The notes: generated by a model not told the origin, from the letters alone. A stretch of 64,000 nucleotides of DNA from a bacterium (GCA_021805775.1 JAJZED010000010.1:1-64000); one strand, 5' to 3'. Shown: positions 27,600 through 37,446, counted from the first letter of the stretch. Translations and numbers: made by a program.

Positions 27600-28955
27600 A
27601 TGCACTATCGCCCGGTGGTCGATCGATTCGTGGAGATTCCCGCGCTCGACCCCATTTGGCTCATGCTTTGCATCGCGGCGTTTTTTGCCGTCGCGCTCCT
27701 CACGCAACGGCGACCGTTCTACGGCTTGCTCGCCCTTATTGCATCGGCGCCCTTTGCCTTCGCGCACGCCGTCGGAGACACGACGGTGACCTTGCCGAAG
27801 GTCGCGCTGCTCGCCGTCGTGCTCGGCCTCTGCGCGCACCCGGCGCTTTTTCTGCGGCTTCGCTCGCGCGCGGCACGCTGGTGGATCGTTGCCTTTGCAG
27901 CGATTGCGGCGGCGACGCTGCTCTCGGTAACGCAGGCCGACTATCTCGCGCCCGCGTTGCGCGAGAGTTTGAAGGCGGTCGAAGCACTCATGCTTTTCGC
28001 CGCCGCTCTTCTTGCAAGCGACGAGCGCGATGTACTCGACCGCCTCGCCCTGCCGACGATTGCCGCGACGACAGTGCTCGTGTCGCTGCTCGCGTTACTC
28101 CAAGAGCTAATCGGGGCACCGTCGGGGCTCGCTCTCGGTGCGATCGTGCTTCCGCGCATCGCGGGGCCGCTCGGCGGCCCCAACCAGCTCGCGGGCTTTC
28201 TCGAGATCGCCATCGCGGTTCTCGTCGCAGCGCAACTCGCGCAACCGCGGCGCTACCTCGCGTGGGCACTCGCGGCGGCGTTCCTCGCCGATATCCTCAC
28301 GCTCTCGCGCGCCGGTATCTTTCTCAGCATCTGCATCGTCGCGCTGCTTGCGTTCTTGCGCCCGCAACACGTGCGCGCGATGTTTTTTCCGATTGCGGGT
28401 GCGCTCGCGTTAGCGACGCTCTTTGCTCTCAACGGCCTCACCGGAGGAACTTTTCTCAAGGTCGCACCGCGTGAGCTCCTCAGCATGCTCGGCGAAGGAT
28501 TGCGCGGCCTGCTCCGCATGGGCGCCCGGCAGACCGGCGCCGGCGGCGTCGGCACGCGCAGCGAACTCTGGCGCGCGGCGATTGCGTTGTGGCGAACGCA
28601 TCCGTGGCTCGGAATCGGAGCCGGGAACTTCCACCTCGAACTCGGCCGCGTCGGCCTTCCCAATGTGCGCACGCAACCGAACAGTCTCTATCTGCGCGCG
28701 CTCGTCGACGGCGGCATTCCGCTTTTAGCCGCGACGCTCTGGCTCTGGATCGGCGGAATCGTTCGCCTCGTCGCCGCACCGATTCGCAACGATGCATGGG
28801 CCGCAGCTGCATTCGCGGCGACGCTCGCACTCGCGGTGCACGGGATCGTCGATAACCTGCAGTTCTATCCGAAGGTGCTCACTTGGTGGCTCGTGCTCGT
28901 CGCTATCGCAGTGTCGCGGCAGATCGCCGGAGCATCGCACCCTCACGCCGAGTAG
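27600..28955 (+). CDS. O-antigen ligase / polymerase-like membrane protein (Wzy/WaaL family)
   Basis: This 451-residue protein has about twelve hydrophobic segments. The large outside loop carries RSELWRAAIALWRTHPWLGI and GAGNFHLELGRVGL followed by RTQPNSLYLRALVDGGI, the conserved P-x-x-G-x-G-x-x-x-F and H-N/Q-x-x-L type motifs of the PF04932 O-antigen ligase domain. Such proteins attach finished polysaccharide to a lipid or protein, or polymerise repeat units, on the periplasmic side. Its likely substrates are the products of the sugar genes in this window. A tandem 129-bp repeat array follows its stop directly. Confidence 0.85.
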   Translation: MHYRPVVDRFVEIPALDPIWLMLCIAAFFAVALLTQRRPFYGLLALIASAPFAFAHAVGDTTVTLPKVALLAVVLGLCAHPALFLRLRSRAARWWIVAFAAIAAATLLSVTQADYLAPALRESLKAVEALMLFAAALLASDERDVLDRLALPTIAATTVLVSLLALLQELIGAPSGLALGAIVLPRIAGPLGGPNQLAGFLEIAIAVLVAAQLAQPRRYLAWALAAAFLADILTLSRAGIFLSICIVALLAFLRPQHVRAMFFPIAGALALATLFALNGLTGGTFLKVAPRELLSMLGEGLRGLLRMGARQTGAGGVGTRSELWRAAIALWRTHPWLGIGAGNFHLELGRVGLPNVRTQPNSLYLRALVDGGIPLLAATLWLWIGGIVRLVAAPIRNDAWAAAAFAATLALAVHGIVDNLQFYPKVLTWWLVLVAIAVSRQIAGASHPHAE

Positions 28956-29637
28956 GTTGCGTTGTCACGCCGAGTAGGTTGCGTTGTCACGCCGAGTAGG
29001 TTGCGTAGCAACCGTATCGAGGCGGAGTGCCGGAGCTTCCCTCGATACGCGCTGCGCGCTACTCGGGATGACAACAGCTATAAGGTTGCGTTCTCACGCC
29101 GAGTAGGTTGCGTTGTCACGCCGAGTAGGTTGCGTAGCAACCGTATCGAGGCGGAGTGCCGGAGCTTCCCTCGACACGCGCTGCGCGCTACTCGGGATGA
29201 CAACAGCTATAAGGTTGCGTTGTCACGCCGAGTAGGTTGCGTTGTCACGCCGAGTAGGTTGCGTAGCAACCGTATCGAGGCGGAGTGCCGGAGCTTCCCT
29301 CGATACGCGCTGCGCGCTACTCGGGGTGACAACAGCTATAAGGTTGCGCTCTCACGCCGAGTAAGTTTCGTTGTCACGCCGAGTAGGTTGCGTAGCAACC
29401 GTATCGAGGCGGAGCGCCAAGGCGTCCCTCGATACGCGCTGCGCGCTACTCGGGATGACAACAGCTATAAGGTTGCGTTCTCACGCCGAGTAGGTTGCGC
29501 TGTCACGCCGAGTAGGTTGCGTAGCAACCGTATCGAGGCGGCGCGTCGGAGCGTCCCTCGATACGCGCTGCGCGCTACTCGGGATGACAGAGCGCTGCGC
29601 GCTACTCGGGATGACAGCGCCTACTCGGGATGACAGT
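28943..29637. repeat. Tandem array of compound palindromes, 129-bp period, five copies
   Basis: The core GTAGCAACCGTATCGAGGCG recurs at 29005, 29134, 29263, 29392 and 29521, exactly 129 bp apart. Each unit holds one or two outer half sites (GTCACGCCGAGTAGGTTGCG), the inner left arm CAACCGTATCGAGG, a variable 20-25 bp centre, the inner right arm CCTCGATACGCGCTGCGCGC and the outer right arm CTACTCGGGATGACA, then CAGCTATAAGG. Each unit can fold into a long imperfect hairpin. Because 129 is a multiple of three, a 223-codon open frame runs through the array, but it looks like a by-product. The array separates the convergent ligase and mfd genes. Confidence 0.9.
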
Positions 29638-29646
29638 GCGCCGGAT

Positions 29647-32600
29647 TTAGAGCGCTTCGAGTATTCCGCGTAAGAGCGGCATCCAGCGGCGTTCGTTCGC
29701 ACCTTCTTGCGCGGGCGGAAGATCGACGAGAATCTTCCCTTCGGCGAAGCGAAAGCGATTCTTCGTTAGCGACTGTAGCTGCGGAATTCCCGCCGGAGCG
29801 AGCGCAAAACCGGTTCCGACCCCGAGCGTCAGCCGCCGTTCGTCGACGACGACGCGCGTTACGTGTTTCGCTAACGCGATCGCACGCAATTTTGTAATTT
29901 CGACGAGCGTCTCCAGCGGGCGCGGGAGCGGGCCGAAGCGGTCGCGCACGCCCGCCGCGATCTCCTCGACATCGCTCTCGCTGCGCGCACGCGCGAGTTG
30001 CTGGTAGATCGCGATCTTCTGCGAGACCTGCGGCACGTAATCGTCGGGAACGAACGCACTGACCTTGACGTCGATGACCGCTTCTTGCCGTTCCTCCATC
30101 GTCGCGGCGGTTCCGCGGCGAGCGGCGATGGCGTCGGCGAGCAACTGACAGTAGGTATCGAAACCGACCGATGCGATAAATCCCGACTGTGCCGCACCGA
30201 CGAGATTTCCGGCGCCGCGAATCTCGAGATCGCGCATTGCGATCTGCAGCCCCGAACCAAGATGCGTGAACTCCCGAATCGCTTCAAGGCGCGCCTTGGC
30301 ATCTTCGGTGAGCACCTTATGCCCCTGATAGAGCAGGTAACAATACGCTTGATGGTTCGAGCGCCCGACACGTCCGCGCAATTGATAGAGTTGCGCGAGC
30401 CCGAAGCGGTCGGCGTCGGCGACGATCATCGTGTTGACGTTGGGAATATCGATGCCGTTTTCAATAATCGTCGTGGCGACGAGCACGTCGGTCTCACCAT
30501 CGATGAATTTTTGCATGACCGGCTCGAGCTCGCCTTCGGTCATCTGCCCGTGCCCGATGGCGATGCGCGCGCGCGGAACGAGCTGTTGCAAGGCGTTGGC
30601 GACGGCGTGAATCGATTCGACGCGATTGTGGAGGTAATAGATTTGGCCGCCACGATCGAGCTCGGCGGAGATCGCTCGCGTGACCACGGCGTCGCCACCC
30701 GGCAGCACCACCGTCTTAATCGACATGCGATTTTTCGGCGCGGTTTGGATGAGCGAGAGATCGCGCACGCCCATCAACGACATGTGCAGCGTTCGGGGAA
30801 TCGGAGTTGCCGAGAGGGTGAGCACGTCAACGCTGGTCTTGAGCTCCTTTAGGCGCTCTTTGTGCATCACGCCGAAACGCTGCTCTTCATCGACGACGAT
30901 TAAACCGAGATCGGCGAACACGACATCTTTTTGCAGCAAGCGGTGCGTGCCGATAACGATATCGACTTTCCCCTCTGCAAGCGCAGCAAGCACGGCGCGT
31001 TGTTCGGCTTTGGTTTTGAAACGCGAGAGCTCTTCGACGCGCAGCGGATAGGCCGCAAAGCGCGTGCTGAAGGTGCGATAATGCTGCGCTGCAAGCAACG
31101 TCGTCGGAACGAGAATCGCGACTTGCTTCTTATCGGAGACCGCCTTGAACGCCGCGCGCAGCGCCACCTCGGTTTTTCCGTAGCCGACATCGCCGCAGAC
31201 GACCCGATCCATCGGGCGCGCGCGCTCCATATCGCCTTTTACCGCCGTGACCGCCGTCGCTTGATCGGGCGTTAAATCGTAAGGGAAAGCTTCTTCGAGC
31301 TCGCTCTGCCACGCGCTGTCGGGCGAGAACGAGAAACCGCGACTCATCTCGCGCTCGGCGTACAGTTCGACCAGCCCGTCGGCGATCGCCGCGAGTTGCG
31401 AGCCGACGCGCGCTTTCGTGCGCGCCCATTCGACGCCGCCCATCTTCGAAAGCCGCGGCGTCGCGCCGTCACCGGCGGCGTATTTCGTTACTTGGTGCAT
31501 CTGCGTTACCGGCACCATCATGCGGTCGCTGCCGGCGTAATGCAGATCGAGAAAATCTTGCGTGACGCCGAAGAGCGTTTCGCTGCGTAAGCCGACGTAT
31601 TGCCCGATGCCGTGCACCGCATGCACGACGAAATCGCCGACCTTGAGATCGGCGAGCGTTACCGGAACGCCTTCCTTAACCGCGCGGAGCTTGACGCGTT
31701 TCGGCGGCGCGCCGAAGATCTCGCGGTCGCCGAGGATGCGGAGGCGCGCATCGGGGAGCGTGAAGCCGCCGTCGATCGATCCGTGCTCGATACAGATGCC
31801 GCCATCGCCGAGCGCACGCGAGATCGGCAGCACGTCGATGCCCGCCGCGCTGAAAATTTCGCCGACACGCGCGACGCCGGAGGTAAGAATGACGATGCTC
31901 TCGCGACGCGCGAGCGATTCGCGCACCGCTTCGAGGAAGAGCGTCATCTGACGGTTATAGTGCTCGCTCGGGCGCGTCTCGAGCACGAACGATGTATCGA
32001 CGCGCGGCAACCATGCGGGCGCGAGGCCTTCGATCGCACCCGGAAGGACGAGGCTTTGCAGGCGCGCGCAGGCTTCCCCGAGCGCATCGAGACGCGGGTG
32101 CGGTGCTTCGATCTCCGCTAATAATGCGTCGTCGACGAACTCGTCACGGACGTCGAGTTCTTCGGCGGCGGCATCGGCGAGCAAGGTGCTGCGCGCGCGA
32201 ATGCGCTCGTCGTCGAGCGCACTTTCGATCGCCGCGAGCGTCGCCGGTTCGACGAGTGCGAGCAGCGCGTCGGCGGGAAGATAATCGAAGATCGTCGCGG
32301 GACGTTCGTAGGCGAAGGCGATCCACGCATCGGGTAAATCTTCGCCGCGGTCGAGAAAGGCGCGCACCGCTCGCTCGCGCGGGCCGTCGCCGCCGATGCG
32401 TTCCGCGACGCTTCGACGGTAGCTCTCATCGCGCGGAATCTCGCCCCACGGTAATAGATCGAGCGCGTCGAGCGGCGCGACGCTGCGCTGGCTCTCGATC
32501 TCGAAACTGCGAATGCTCTCGATGGTATCGCCGAAGAATTCGACGCGCGTCGGGCTCTCGGCGGTCGCGGCGTAGAGATCGAGAATGCCGCCGCGCACCG

Positions 32601-33165
32601 CGTACTGCCCCACCGCGCCGACGATATCGGTGCGCTCGTAGCCGAGCCGATGCAGGTTGCGAATCGTCGCTTCCCAACCCGGCTCTCCGCCGACGCGCAG
32701 TTCGGAACGCAGTTCGCGCAGCAGCGCGCGCGGCATAACGTACGAACGCAGCGCGGCGACCGAGGTGAGGACGAGCAGCGGTGCATTCGAATCGAGCGCT
32801 GCGAGCAGCGTGATGCGGGCGCTACGCTCCGCGGGCGATTCGATGCTGCCGAACGCCGCTTCGCGCCCGCGATGCAAAAAGAGATCGCCGGCGTGCGCTT
32901 CGCCGAGATAGCAGAGCAGGTCGGCGTAGGCGCGCTCGGCGGCATCGGGGGTCGGCAAGATCGCAAGCGTCGGCCGCCGCCGGGCGCGATAGAACGCGGC
33001 GAGCAACGCCGGGCGTGCCGCGGGAATCGTTTCGTGCAGGGCGACCGCGCGAATCCCCCGTTCGAACGCGGCGAGCACCGCGGAGAGCGGCGTACGCTCG
33101 CCGGCGAGGCGGTCGAGCAGGGCGTCGAGCGCCGGGCGCGGGGGGCGGGCGAGCGTAGCGGTCAT
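29647..33165 (-). CDS. mfd: Transcription-repair coupling factor
   Basis: This 1172-residue protein has full Mfd architecture. A UvrB-like N-terminal part (REAAFGSIESPAERSARITL, and LGYERTDIVGAVGQYAVRGG) is followed by the RNA-polymerase-interacting CarD-like domain near residue 510 (LKVGDFVVHAVHGIGQYVGL). Next comes the RecG-like helicase with Walker A CGDVGYGKTEVALRAAFKAV, the DEEQ box VDEEQRFGVMHKERLKEL, LSATPIPRTLHMSL and QLRGRVGRSNHQAYCYLLY. A C-terminal TRCF domain closes it. Mfd removes stalled RNA polymerase and recruits UvrA. The gene is framed by palindromic repeat arrays at both ends. Confidence 0.97.
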   Translation of the reverse strand: MTATLARPPRPALDALLDRLAGERTPLSAVLAAFERGIRAVALHETIPAARPALLAAFYRARRRPTLAILPTPDAAERAYADLLCYLGEAHAGDLFLHRGREAAFGSIESPAERSARITLLAALDSNAPLLVLTSVAALRSYVMPRALLRELRSELRVGGEPGWEATIRNLHRLGYERTDIVGAVGQYAVRGGILDLYAATAESPTRVEFFGDTIESIRSFEIESQRSVAPLDALDLLPWGEIPRDESYRRSVAERIGGDGPRERAVRAFLDRGEDLPDAWIAFAYERPATIFDYLPADALLALVEPATLAAIESALDDERIRARSTLLADAAAEELDVRDEFVDDALLAEIEAPHPRLDALGEACARLQSLVLPGAIEGLAPAWLPRVDTSFVLETRPSEHYNRQMTLFLEAVRESLARRESIVILTSGVARVGEIFSAAGIDVLPISRALGDGGICIEHGSIDGGFTLPDARLRILGDREIFGAPPKRVKLRAVKEGVPVTLADLKVGDFVVHAVHGIGQYVGLRSETLFGVTQDFLDLHYAGSDRMMVPVTQMHQVTKYAAGDGATPRLSKMGGVEWARTKARVGSQLAAIADGLVELYAEREMSRGFSFSPDSAWQSELEEAFPYDLTPDQATAVTAVKGDMERARPMDRVVCGDVGYGKTEVALRAAFKAVSDKKQVAILVPTTLLAAQHYRTFSTRFAAYPLRVEELSRFKTKAEQRAVLAALAEGKVDIVIGTHRLLQKDVVFADLGLIVVDEEQRFGVMHKERLKELKTSVDVLTLSATPIPRTLHMSLMGVRDLSLIQTAPKNRMSIKTVVLPGGDAVVTRAISAELDRGGQIYYLHNRVESIHAVANALQQLVPRARIAIGHGQMTEGELEPVMQKFIDGETDVLVATTIIENGIDIPNVNTMIVADADRFGLAQLYQLRGRVGRSNHQAYCYLLYQGHKVLTEDAKARLEAIREFTHLGSGLQIAMRDLEIRGAGNLVGAAQSGFIASVGFDTYCQLLADAIAARRGTAATMEERQEAVIDVKVSAFVPDDYVPQVSQKIAIYQQLARARSESDVEEIAAGVRDRFGPLPRPLETLVEITKLRAIALAKHVTRVVVDERRLTLGVGTGFALAPAGIPQLQSLTKNRFRFAEGKILVDLPPAQEGANERRWMPLLRGILEAL

Positions 33166-33228
33166 GAGCGCCTGATTATAGCAGGTCGGCGAAGCCGACG
33201 GGCACGACCGTTACGCGGAAGAGGGTTC

Positions 33229-33412
33229 ACTGTCACGCCGAGTAGCCGTGCGCCACTGTCATCCCGAGTAGGGCGCACTGTGTCACGCCGAGTAGGGCGC
33301 GAAGCGCCCGTATCGAGGCGAGGGAAGCGGTCCCTCGATACGCGCTTCGCGCTACTCGGGATGACAGGGATGCGCTACTCGGGATGACAGGGATGCGCTA
33401 CTCGGGATGACA
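33229..33412. repeat. Palindromic repeat cluster upstream of mfd
   Basis: Holds three left-type half sites (GTCACGCCGAGTAGCC, GTCATCCCGAGTAGG, GTCACGCCGAGTAGGG), one inner pair CGTATCGAGG...CCTCGATACG around 33310-33342 and three right-type half sites CTACTCGGGATGACAG, the last two as 22-bp tandem copies. Same family as the arrays at 24.3, 28.9, 40.6, 41.2, 41.8 and 63.5 kb. Confidence 0.85.
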
Positions 33413-33421
33413 GCGCGGCGG

Positions 33422-35314
33422 CTAGAGTTGGAGCTCGCGAACGAGTTGGTTGCCGGCGTCGGTGATGTAGAGCGCGTTGTTCGTGGGATCGTAGGCGAGA
33501 AAATCCGGACGATCGAACATCACCGCAGCACCGATGCCGTCATTCCAACCACAGGCCCCGCCGGCGCCGGCAACGATCGTCGCGGTCGCGCTATCGGCGG
33601 TGCCGTTTCCGGGGGTCATTTGCCAAATCACGCAGTTCGTATAATCGGTGATATAAAAATCGCCGTTTGCGGAATCATATGCGATCCCCGACGCCTCTCC
33701 GAATTTTACGCTCGCTCCGGTTCCCGGAGCTATTCCGCACGTGCTGCCGGCGAGCGTCGTGACGGTGCCGCTATTCACCACGCCGTTCCCGGGGGTTACC
33801 TGCCGAACCGCGCAATTGCCGTTATCGGTAACGTAGAGATCACCGTTTACCGGATCGTAGGCGATACTCGCGGGATTCTTAAATTGCGCGGCGGGGCCGG
33901 TTCCATCCGTGAATCCGCAGGTCGTGCTTCCGGCGAGCGTTACGACCGCCGCGCTCCCCGCCGTTCCGTTTCCGGGGAAAATCTGGCGAACCGTACAATT
34001 TGCGTTGTCGGTAACGTAGAGATCTGCGTTCGTAGGATCGTACGCAATGCCGGCCGGGTTGAGAAACTTCGCTGCCGGTCCGGTGCCGTCGGCGAATCCA
34101 CAGGCGCCGCCGCCCGCTACCGTTACCACGGTTCCGCTTCCCGCCACCCCGCTTCCAAGAGCGACCTGACGAATCGCGCAGTTCGTTAAATCCGTGACAT
34201 AGACGTACCCGTTGGCGGCATCGTAGGCATCGCCGACCGGATTGTTAAAGCGCGCGGCCGTCCCGGTGCCGTCGGCGAGGCCGCAACCAGCTGGGCCACT
34301 CCCCGCAAGGGTAACGACGGTGCCGCTATTCGCGTTGCCGTTTCCGGGGCTCACCGAACGAAATGCACAATTGCTGGTGTCGGTAACGTAGAGGTCGCCG
34401 GTCGCAGAATCGTAGGCGATGCCGGAGTCGCCGCTAAAGAGAGCCGTCGTGCCCGTACCATCGACAAACCCGCTGGAGAAGGCGGCGCCGGCGACCGTCG
34501 TCGTCAGCGATACGAACGTCAGCGGCACGTTCGCCGAGAGCGGAGCCCCGGCGGCGGCGACGATCGGCGTCGCCGTCACCGCGAGCGTGCCGGTGCCGAG
34601 CGTCTGAGCGCTCACCGTAAACTCGTTGGGATTGCTTGCGTTCGGCGCAATGGCGATGCCCGACCCGCTGCTCGCACCGGTAATCGAGGCGGCGAGCGTC
34701 GGCGCGCCGGGGCCGATGATGAAATTGCCGTCCGCATCGAGCGTGGTGACGGAGAACGGCACCGAGAGCGTGCCCGCAAGTTGCAGCCCCGAAGTGATGC
34801 TACCGCTTACCCCGACGCCACTTCCCAGCGGGCTCACTAGCAGCGACGCGGGAACCCCCGCGAGCGTGACGTTGATGCTATTGGTTTGATTCGCCACGAT
34901 CGTCTGCGCGACGGTATTGGTGGAGAGCTTATTACCGGCTCCGCCCAAGGCATCGTAGGTGCTCAACGTAAACGTGTGCGAGCCCGCAGTCGCAGCGATC
35001 GGGACGGTGCAGGTGAGCGCACTCAAAGGGCCGCCGACGCTGCAATTCGGCGAGGTGGGCGTGAGGTTCTGCGCGGTCGGAGCCCCACCGTCGATTGCGA
35101 CGGTCAACGATTGCGTTGACGGCGAGACATACGCGGGGGCCCGCGAACCCGCCGCGGTACCGGTTCGCTGCGGAACGGTAATCACGACGCGCGCATCCGT
35201 CGTTGGATGAACGCCTCCCGCACCGGGAAGGGCAGCCGCTCCGCCGGCGCCGCCGCCGCAGCCGACGAGTGCGAGCGAGAGAGCAACGCTCGCGGTAAAG
35301 ATCAAACGTTTCAT
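33422..35314 (-). CDS. NHL-type beta-propeller lipoprotein
   Basis: This 630-residue protein has a lipobox signal (LSLALVGC, Cys about residue 19). An Ig-like N-terminal half includes PSTQSLTVAIDGGAPTAQNL and VPASLLVSPLGSGVGVSGSI. The C-terminal half has about five or six NHL-like repeats of roughly 55-60 residues with the pattern FNNPVGDAYDAANGYVYVTD, then NCAIRQV, VVTVAG and CGFADGTG. Such repeats fold as a beta propeller used for binding proteins or glycans. The ATG overlaps the TGA of the next gene upstream (35311-35314), a closely related paralogue, so the two are made together. A role at the outer surface is likely but untested. Confidence 0.8.
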   Translation of the reverse strand: MKRLIFTASVALSLALVGCGGGAGGAAALPGAGGVHPTTDARVVITVPQRTGTAAGSRAPAYVSPSTQSLTVAIDGGAPTAQNLTPTSPNCSVGGPLSALTCTVPIAATAGSHTFTLSTYDALGGAGNKLSTNTVAQTIVANQTNSINVTLAGVPASLLVSPLGSGVGVSGSITSGLQLAGTLSVPFSVTTLDADGNFIIGPGAPTLAASITGASSGSGIAIAPNASNPNEFTVSAQTLGTGTLAVTATPIVAAAGAPLSANVPLTFVSLTTTVAGAAFSSGFVDGTGTTALFSGDSGIAYDSATGDLYVTDTSNCAFRSVSPGNGNANSGTVVTLAGSGPAGCGLADGTGTAARFNNPVGDAYDAANGYVYVTDLTNCAIRQVALGSGVAGSGTVVTVAGGGACGFADGTGPAAKFLNPAGIAYDPTNADLYVTDNANCTVRQIFPGNGTAGSAAVVTLAGSTTCGFTDGTGPAAQFKNPASIAYDPVNGDLYVTDNGNCAVRQVTPGNGVVNSGTVTTLAGSTCGIAPGTGASVKFGEASGIAYDSANGDFYITDYTNCVIWQMTPGNGTADSATATIVAGAGGACGWNDGIGAAVMFDRPDFLAYDPTNNALYITDAGNQLVRELQL

Positions 35315-37236
35315 AGCTGCACCTGTCGGATCGTGTAGTTATCATCGCCAACGTAGAGCGAGTTGTTCGTCGGGTCGTATGCAGGGAAATACGGATAATT
35401 GAAACGGGCGATACTGCCGAGTCCATCGGCAAACGTACACGACAGTTGGCTCGTTCCGCCCGCGATCGTCGTCACCACACCGCTATTCGCGGTGCCGTTT
35501 CCCGGAGTTACCTGCCGCACGTCGCAGTTCTCATCATCGGAGACGTAGAGATCGCCGTTGGTGGAGTCGTAGCCGATGCCGTTGAGGAGGATTGCAAACT
35601 GCGCCGCCGTGCCGGTACCATCCGCGAAACCGCAGGTGCTGTTGCTTCCGGCGATCGTCGTGACGACACCACTGTTCGCGCTGCCGTTCCCAGTCGTCAC
35701 CTGCCGAACCGAACAGTAATCGGTCACATAGAGATCGCCGTTCGCCGAATCGACGGCAACGCCCTCAATATTAAGGAACGTTGCACTCGCCCCGGTGCCG
35801 TCGGTCGACCCGCAGTTCGACGGATTGCCGGCGATCGTGATAACGACGCCGCTATTTAGCGTACCGTTGCCCGGATTGACCTGCCGAACCGTGCAGCCAG
35901 GCTCGTCGGTCACGTAGAGATCGTGCGTTGCCGCATCGTAGTCGATTCCATCGGGTGAGTTGAACTGCGCTCCGGTTCCGGTACCATCGACCTCGCCGCA
36001 GGTGGTGTAGTTTCCAGCGATCGTCGTGACGACCCCGCTGTTCGCGGTGCCGTTCCCCGGCGTTATTTGCCGAATAGCACATCCGTCGGGAACGTAGAGA
36101 TCGCCGTTCGTCGAATCGTACGCGATGCCAAAGGGATATCGGAACTGCGCTCCCGTGCCGGTGCCATCGACATGGCCGCAGGCCATCGGGTTCCCGGCGA
36201 TCGTGGTGACCGTCGCGCTATTCGCCGTTCCATTACCCGGCGTCACTTCCCGAATCGTGCAACTATCGGCGACGTAGATGTTGCCGTTTGCGGAGTCGTA
36301 GGCGTCGCCGTAAGGAGCGCTAAACCGCGCGGTCGTTCCGGTACCATCGACGAGCCCCCCCGGTACGCCGGCTTGGCCGGCGACCGTCGTCACCAGCGCC
36401 GCCGCGGAAAGTGGGACGTTGGCGGTAAGCGCGCTTCCCGCGAGCGCCGCCGACGGGGTCGCGGAGAGCGCGAGCGTCGCGACGCCGGCGCCGGTTGACG
36501 AAAGCGTAAAGAGATTCGGATTGCCGCCGGCGACCGGGGAGATCGCGATCCCCGAGCCCGCGGTTACCCCGGTCAACGAGGCGGCGATCGTCGGCGCGCC
36601 GGGGCCGACGATAAAGTTGCCGTCGGCATCGAGCGCTACGACGAGAATCTTCGCGCCGGCGCCCATAAGAAACTGATAGCCCGCGCTCGCGCTGCCGGCA
36701 ATCGTACTCGACGAGGCTGCACTCGCCGGATCTATCTGAAACGAGGCGGGAACGCCGGCGAGGACGACGGGAATCGCCGGGTTCTGCCCGGTGACGAAGG
36801 TGACGGAGATGCTGTTCGCCGAGAGCTTATTCCCGGCGCCGTTCGGTTGATCGTAGGTGATGAAGGTGAGGGTATGCGAGCCTGCCGTGGCGCTGACCGG
36901 AACGGTGCAGTTCAGCGGATAGGCCGCGCCCGCACTCGAGCAGTTCGGCGAGCTCGGTGAGAGATTTTGGAGGGTCGGGGCGCCGGCATCGACCGAGACC
37001 GAGATCGATTGCGTCGCCGGAGAAACGTAAGCCGGGGCGCGCCCGGTGCTCGCCGTCGTTTTCGGAATCGCGATCACGACATGCGCACTCGCTTGGGCTC
37101 CCGTCGTCGAGGAAGCCCCGGCGCCTCCGGGCGGCAAGGCACTCGGCCCCGAGGCTGTGCCCGCGCCGCCGCAACCCGCCAGGGCTGCGAGTAACGACGG
37201 AACCAACAAAAAACACCAGCGATTCCCGTAGCGCAT
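35311..37236 (-). CDS. NHL-type beta-propeller lipoprotein, paralogue
   Basis: About 641 residues. The start ATG 37236 is chosen because a strong AAGGAGG lies seven bases before it and the signal peptide begins there (RYGNRWCFLLVPSLLAALAG, then Cys). The N-terminal half shares PAYVSPATQSISVSVDAGAP and NLSPSSPNCS with the downstream paralogue, and the C-terminal half has about six NHL-like units (GDAYDSANGNIYVADSCTIR, VTTIAGNPMACGHVDGTGTG). The stop overlaps the next gene in an ATGA. The pair probably arose by tandem duplication. A CGAACGCCGTTCG palindrome lies 22 bp upstream of the start. Confidence 0.8.
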   Translation of the reverse strand: MRYGNRWCFLLVPSLLAALAGCGGAGTASGPSALPPGGAGASSTTGAQASAHVVIAIPKTTASTGRAPAYVSPATQSISVSVDAGAPTLQNLSPSSPNCSSAGAAYPLNCTVPVSATAGSHTLTFITYDQPNGAGNKLSANSISVTFVTGQNPAIPVVLAGVPASFQIDPASAASSSTIAGSASAGYQFLMGAGAKILVVALDADGNFIVGPGAPTIAASLTGVTAGSGIAISPVAGGNPNLFTLSSTGAGVATLALSATPSAALAGSALTANVPLSAAALVTTVAGQAGVPGGLVDGTGTTARFSAPYGDAYDSANGNIYVADSCTIREVTPGNGTANSATVTTIAGNPMACGHVDGTGTGAQFRYPFGIAYDSTNGDLYVPDGCAIRQITPGNGTANSGVVTTIAGNYTTCGEVDGTGTGAQFNSPDGIDYDAATHDLYVTDEPGCTVRQVNPGNGTLNSGVVITIAGNPSNCGSTDGTGASATFLNIEGVAVDSANGDLYVTDYCSVRQVTTGNGSANSGVVTTIAGSNSTCGFADGTGTAAQFAILLNGIGYDSTNGDLYVSDDENCDVRQVTPGNGTANSGVVTTIAGGTSQLSCTFADGLGSIARFNYPYFPAYDPTNNSLYVGDDNYTIRQVQL

Positions 37237-37419
37237 AAACCGGCCTCCTTCAAGATACGAACGCCGTTCGTCCCCGTACAACGCTTGGTTGTCGCCGGGA
37301 GAAACGACGCTATATTTGAGGTTACACCAGAACTGCAGCAATCCTCTCCTCAAACCGTTTTTTGGAGCGCCACCATGTCGAAATTACGAAACTTTTTCAT
37401 TGCGGCGGAGTTATATATA

Positions 37420-37446
37420 TTGGCACTCAACCGCCATGACTGCTAA
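37420..37446 (+). promoter_or_regulatory. CIRCE-type operator (HrcA binding site) before hsp20
   Basis: TTGGCACTC-N9-GACTGCTAA has the exact 9-9-9 spacing of the CIRCE consensus TTAGCACTC-N9-GAGTGCTAA, with one mismatch in each arm. It follows a TATATAT stretch (37411-37419) that could be the -10 box and lies 18 bp before the hsp20 start codon. HrcA repression lifted by heat is the expected control. The hrcA gene itself is not in the window. Confidence 0.8.

Noticed and set aside
27200-28474. 424-codon open frame on the plus strand
   Set aside because: Arg/Ala-rich shadow overlapping the phosphorylase and ligase genes, both of which have clear motifs.
28962-29633. 223-codon open frame with protein repeats
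   Set aside because: It runs through the 129-bp palindromic array, and similar translations appear wherever the repeat occurs; no ribosome site or family supports a gene.
37258-37270. CGAACGCCGTTCG palindrome upstream of the NHL lipoproteins as a LexA box
   Set aside because: The arms match but the centre has three instead of four bases, so LexA spacing is wrong.
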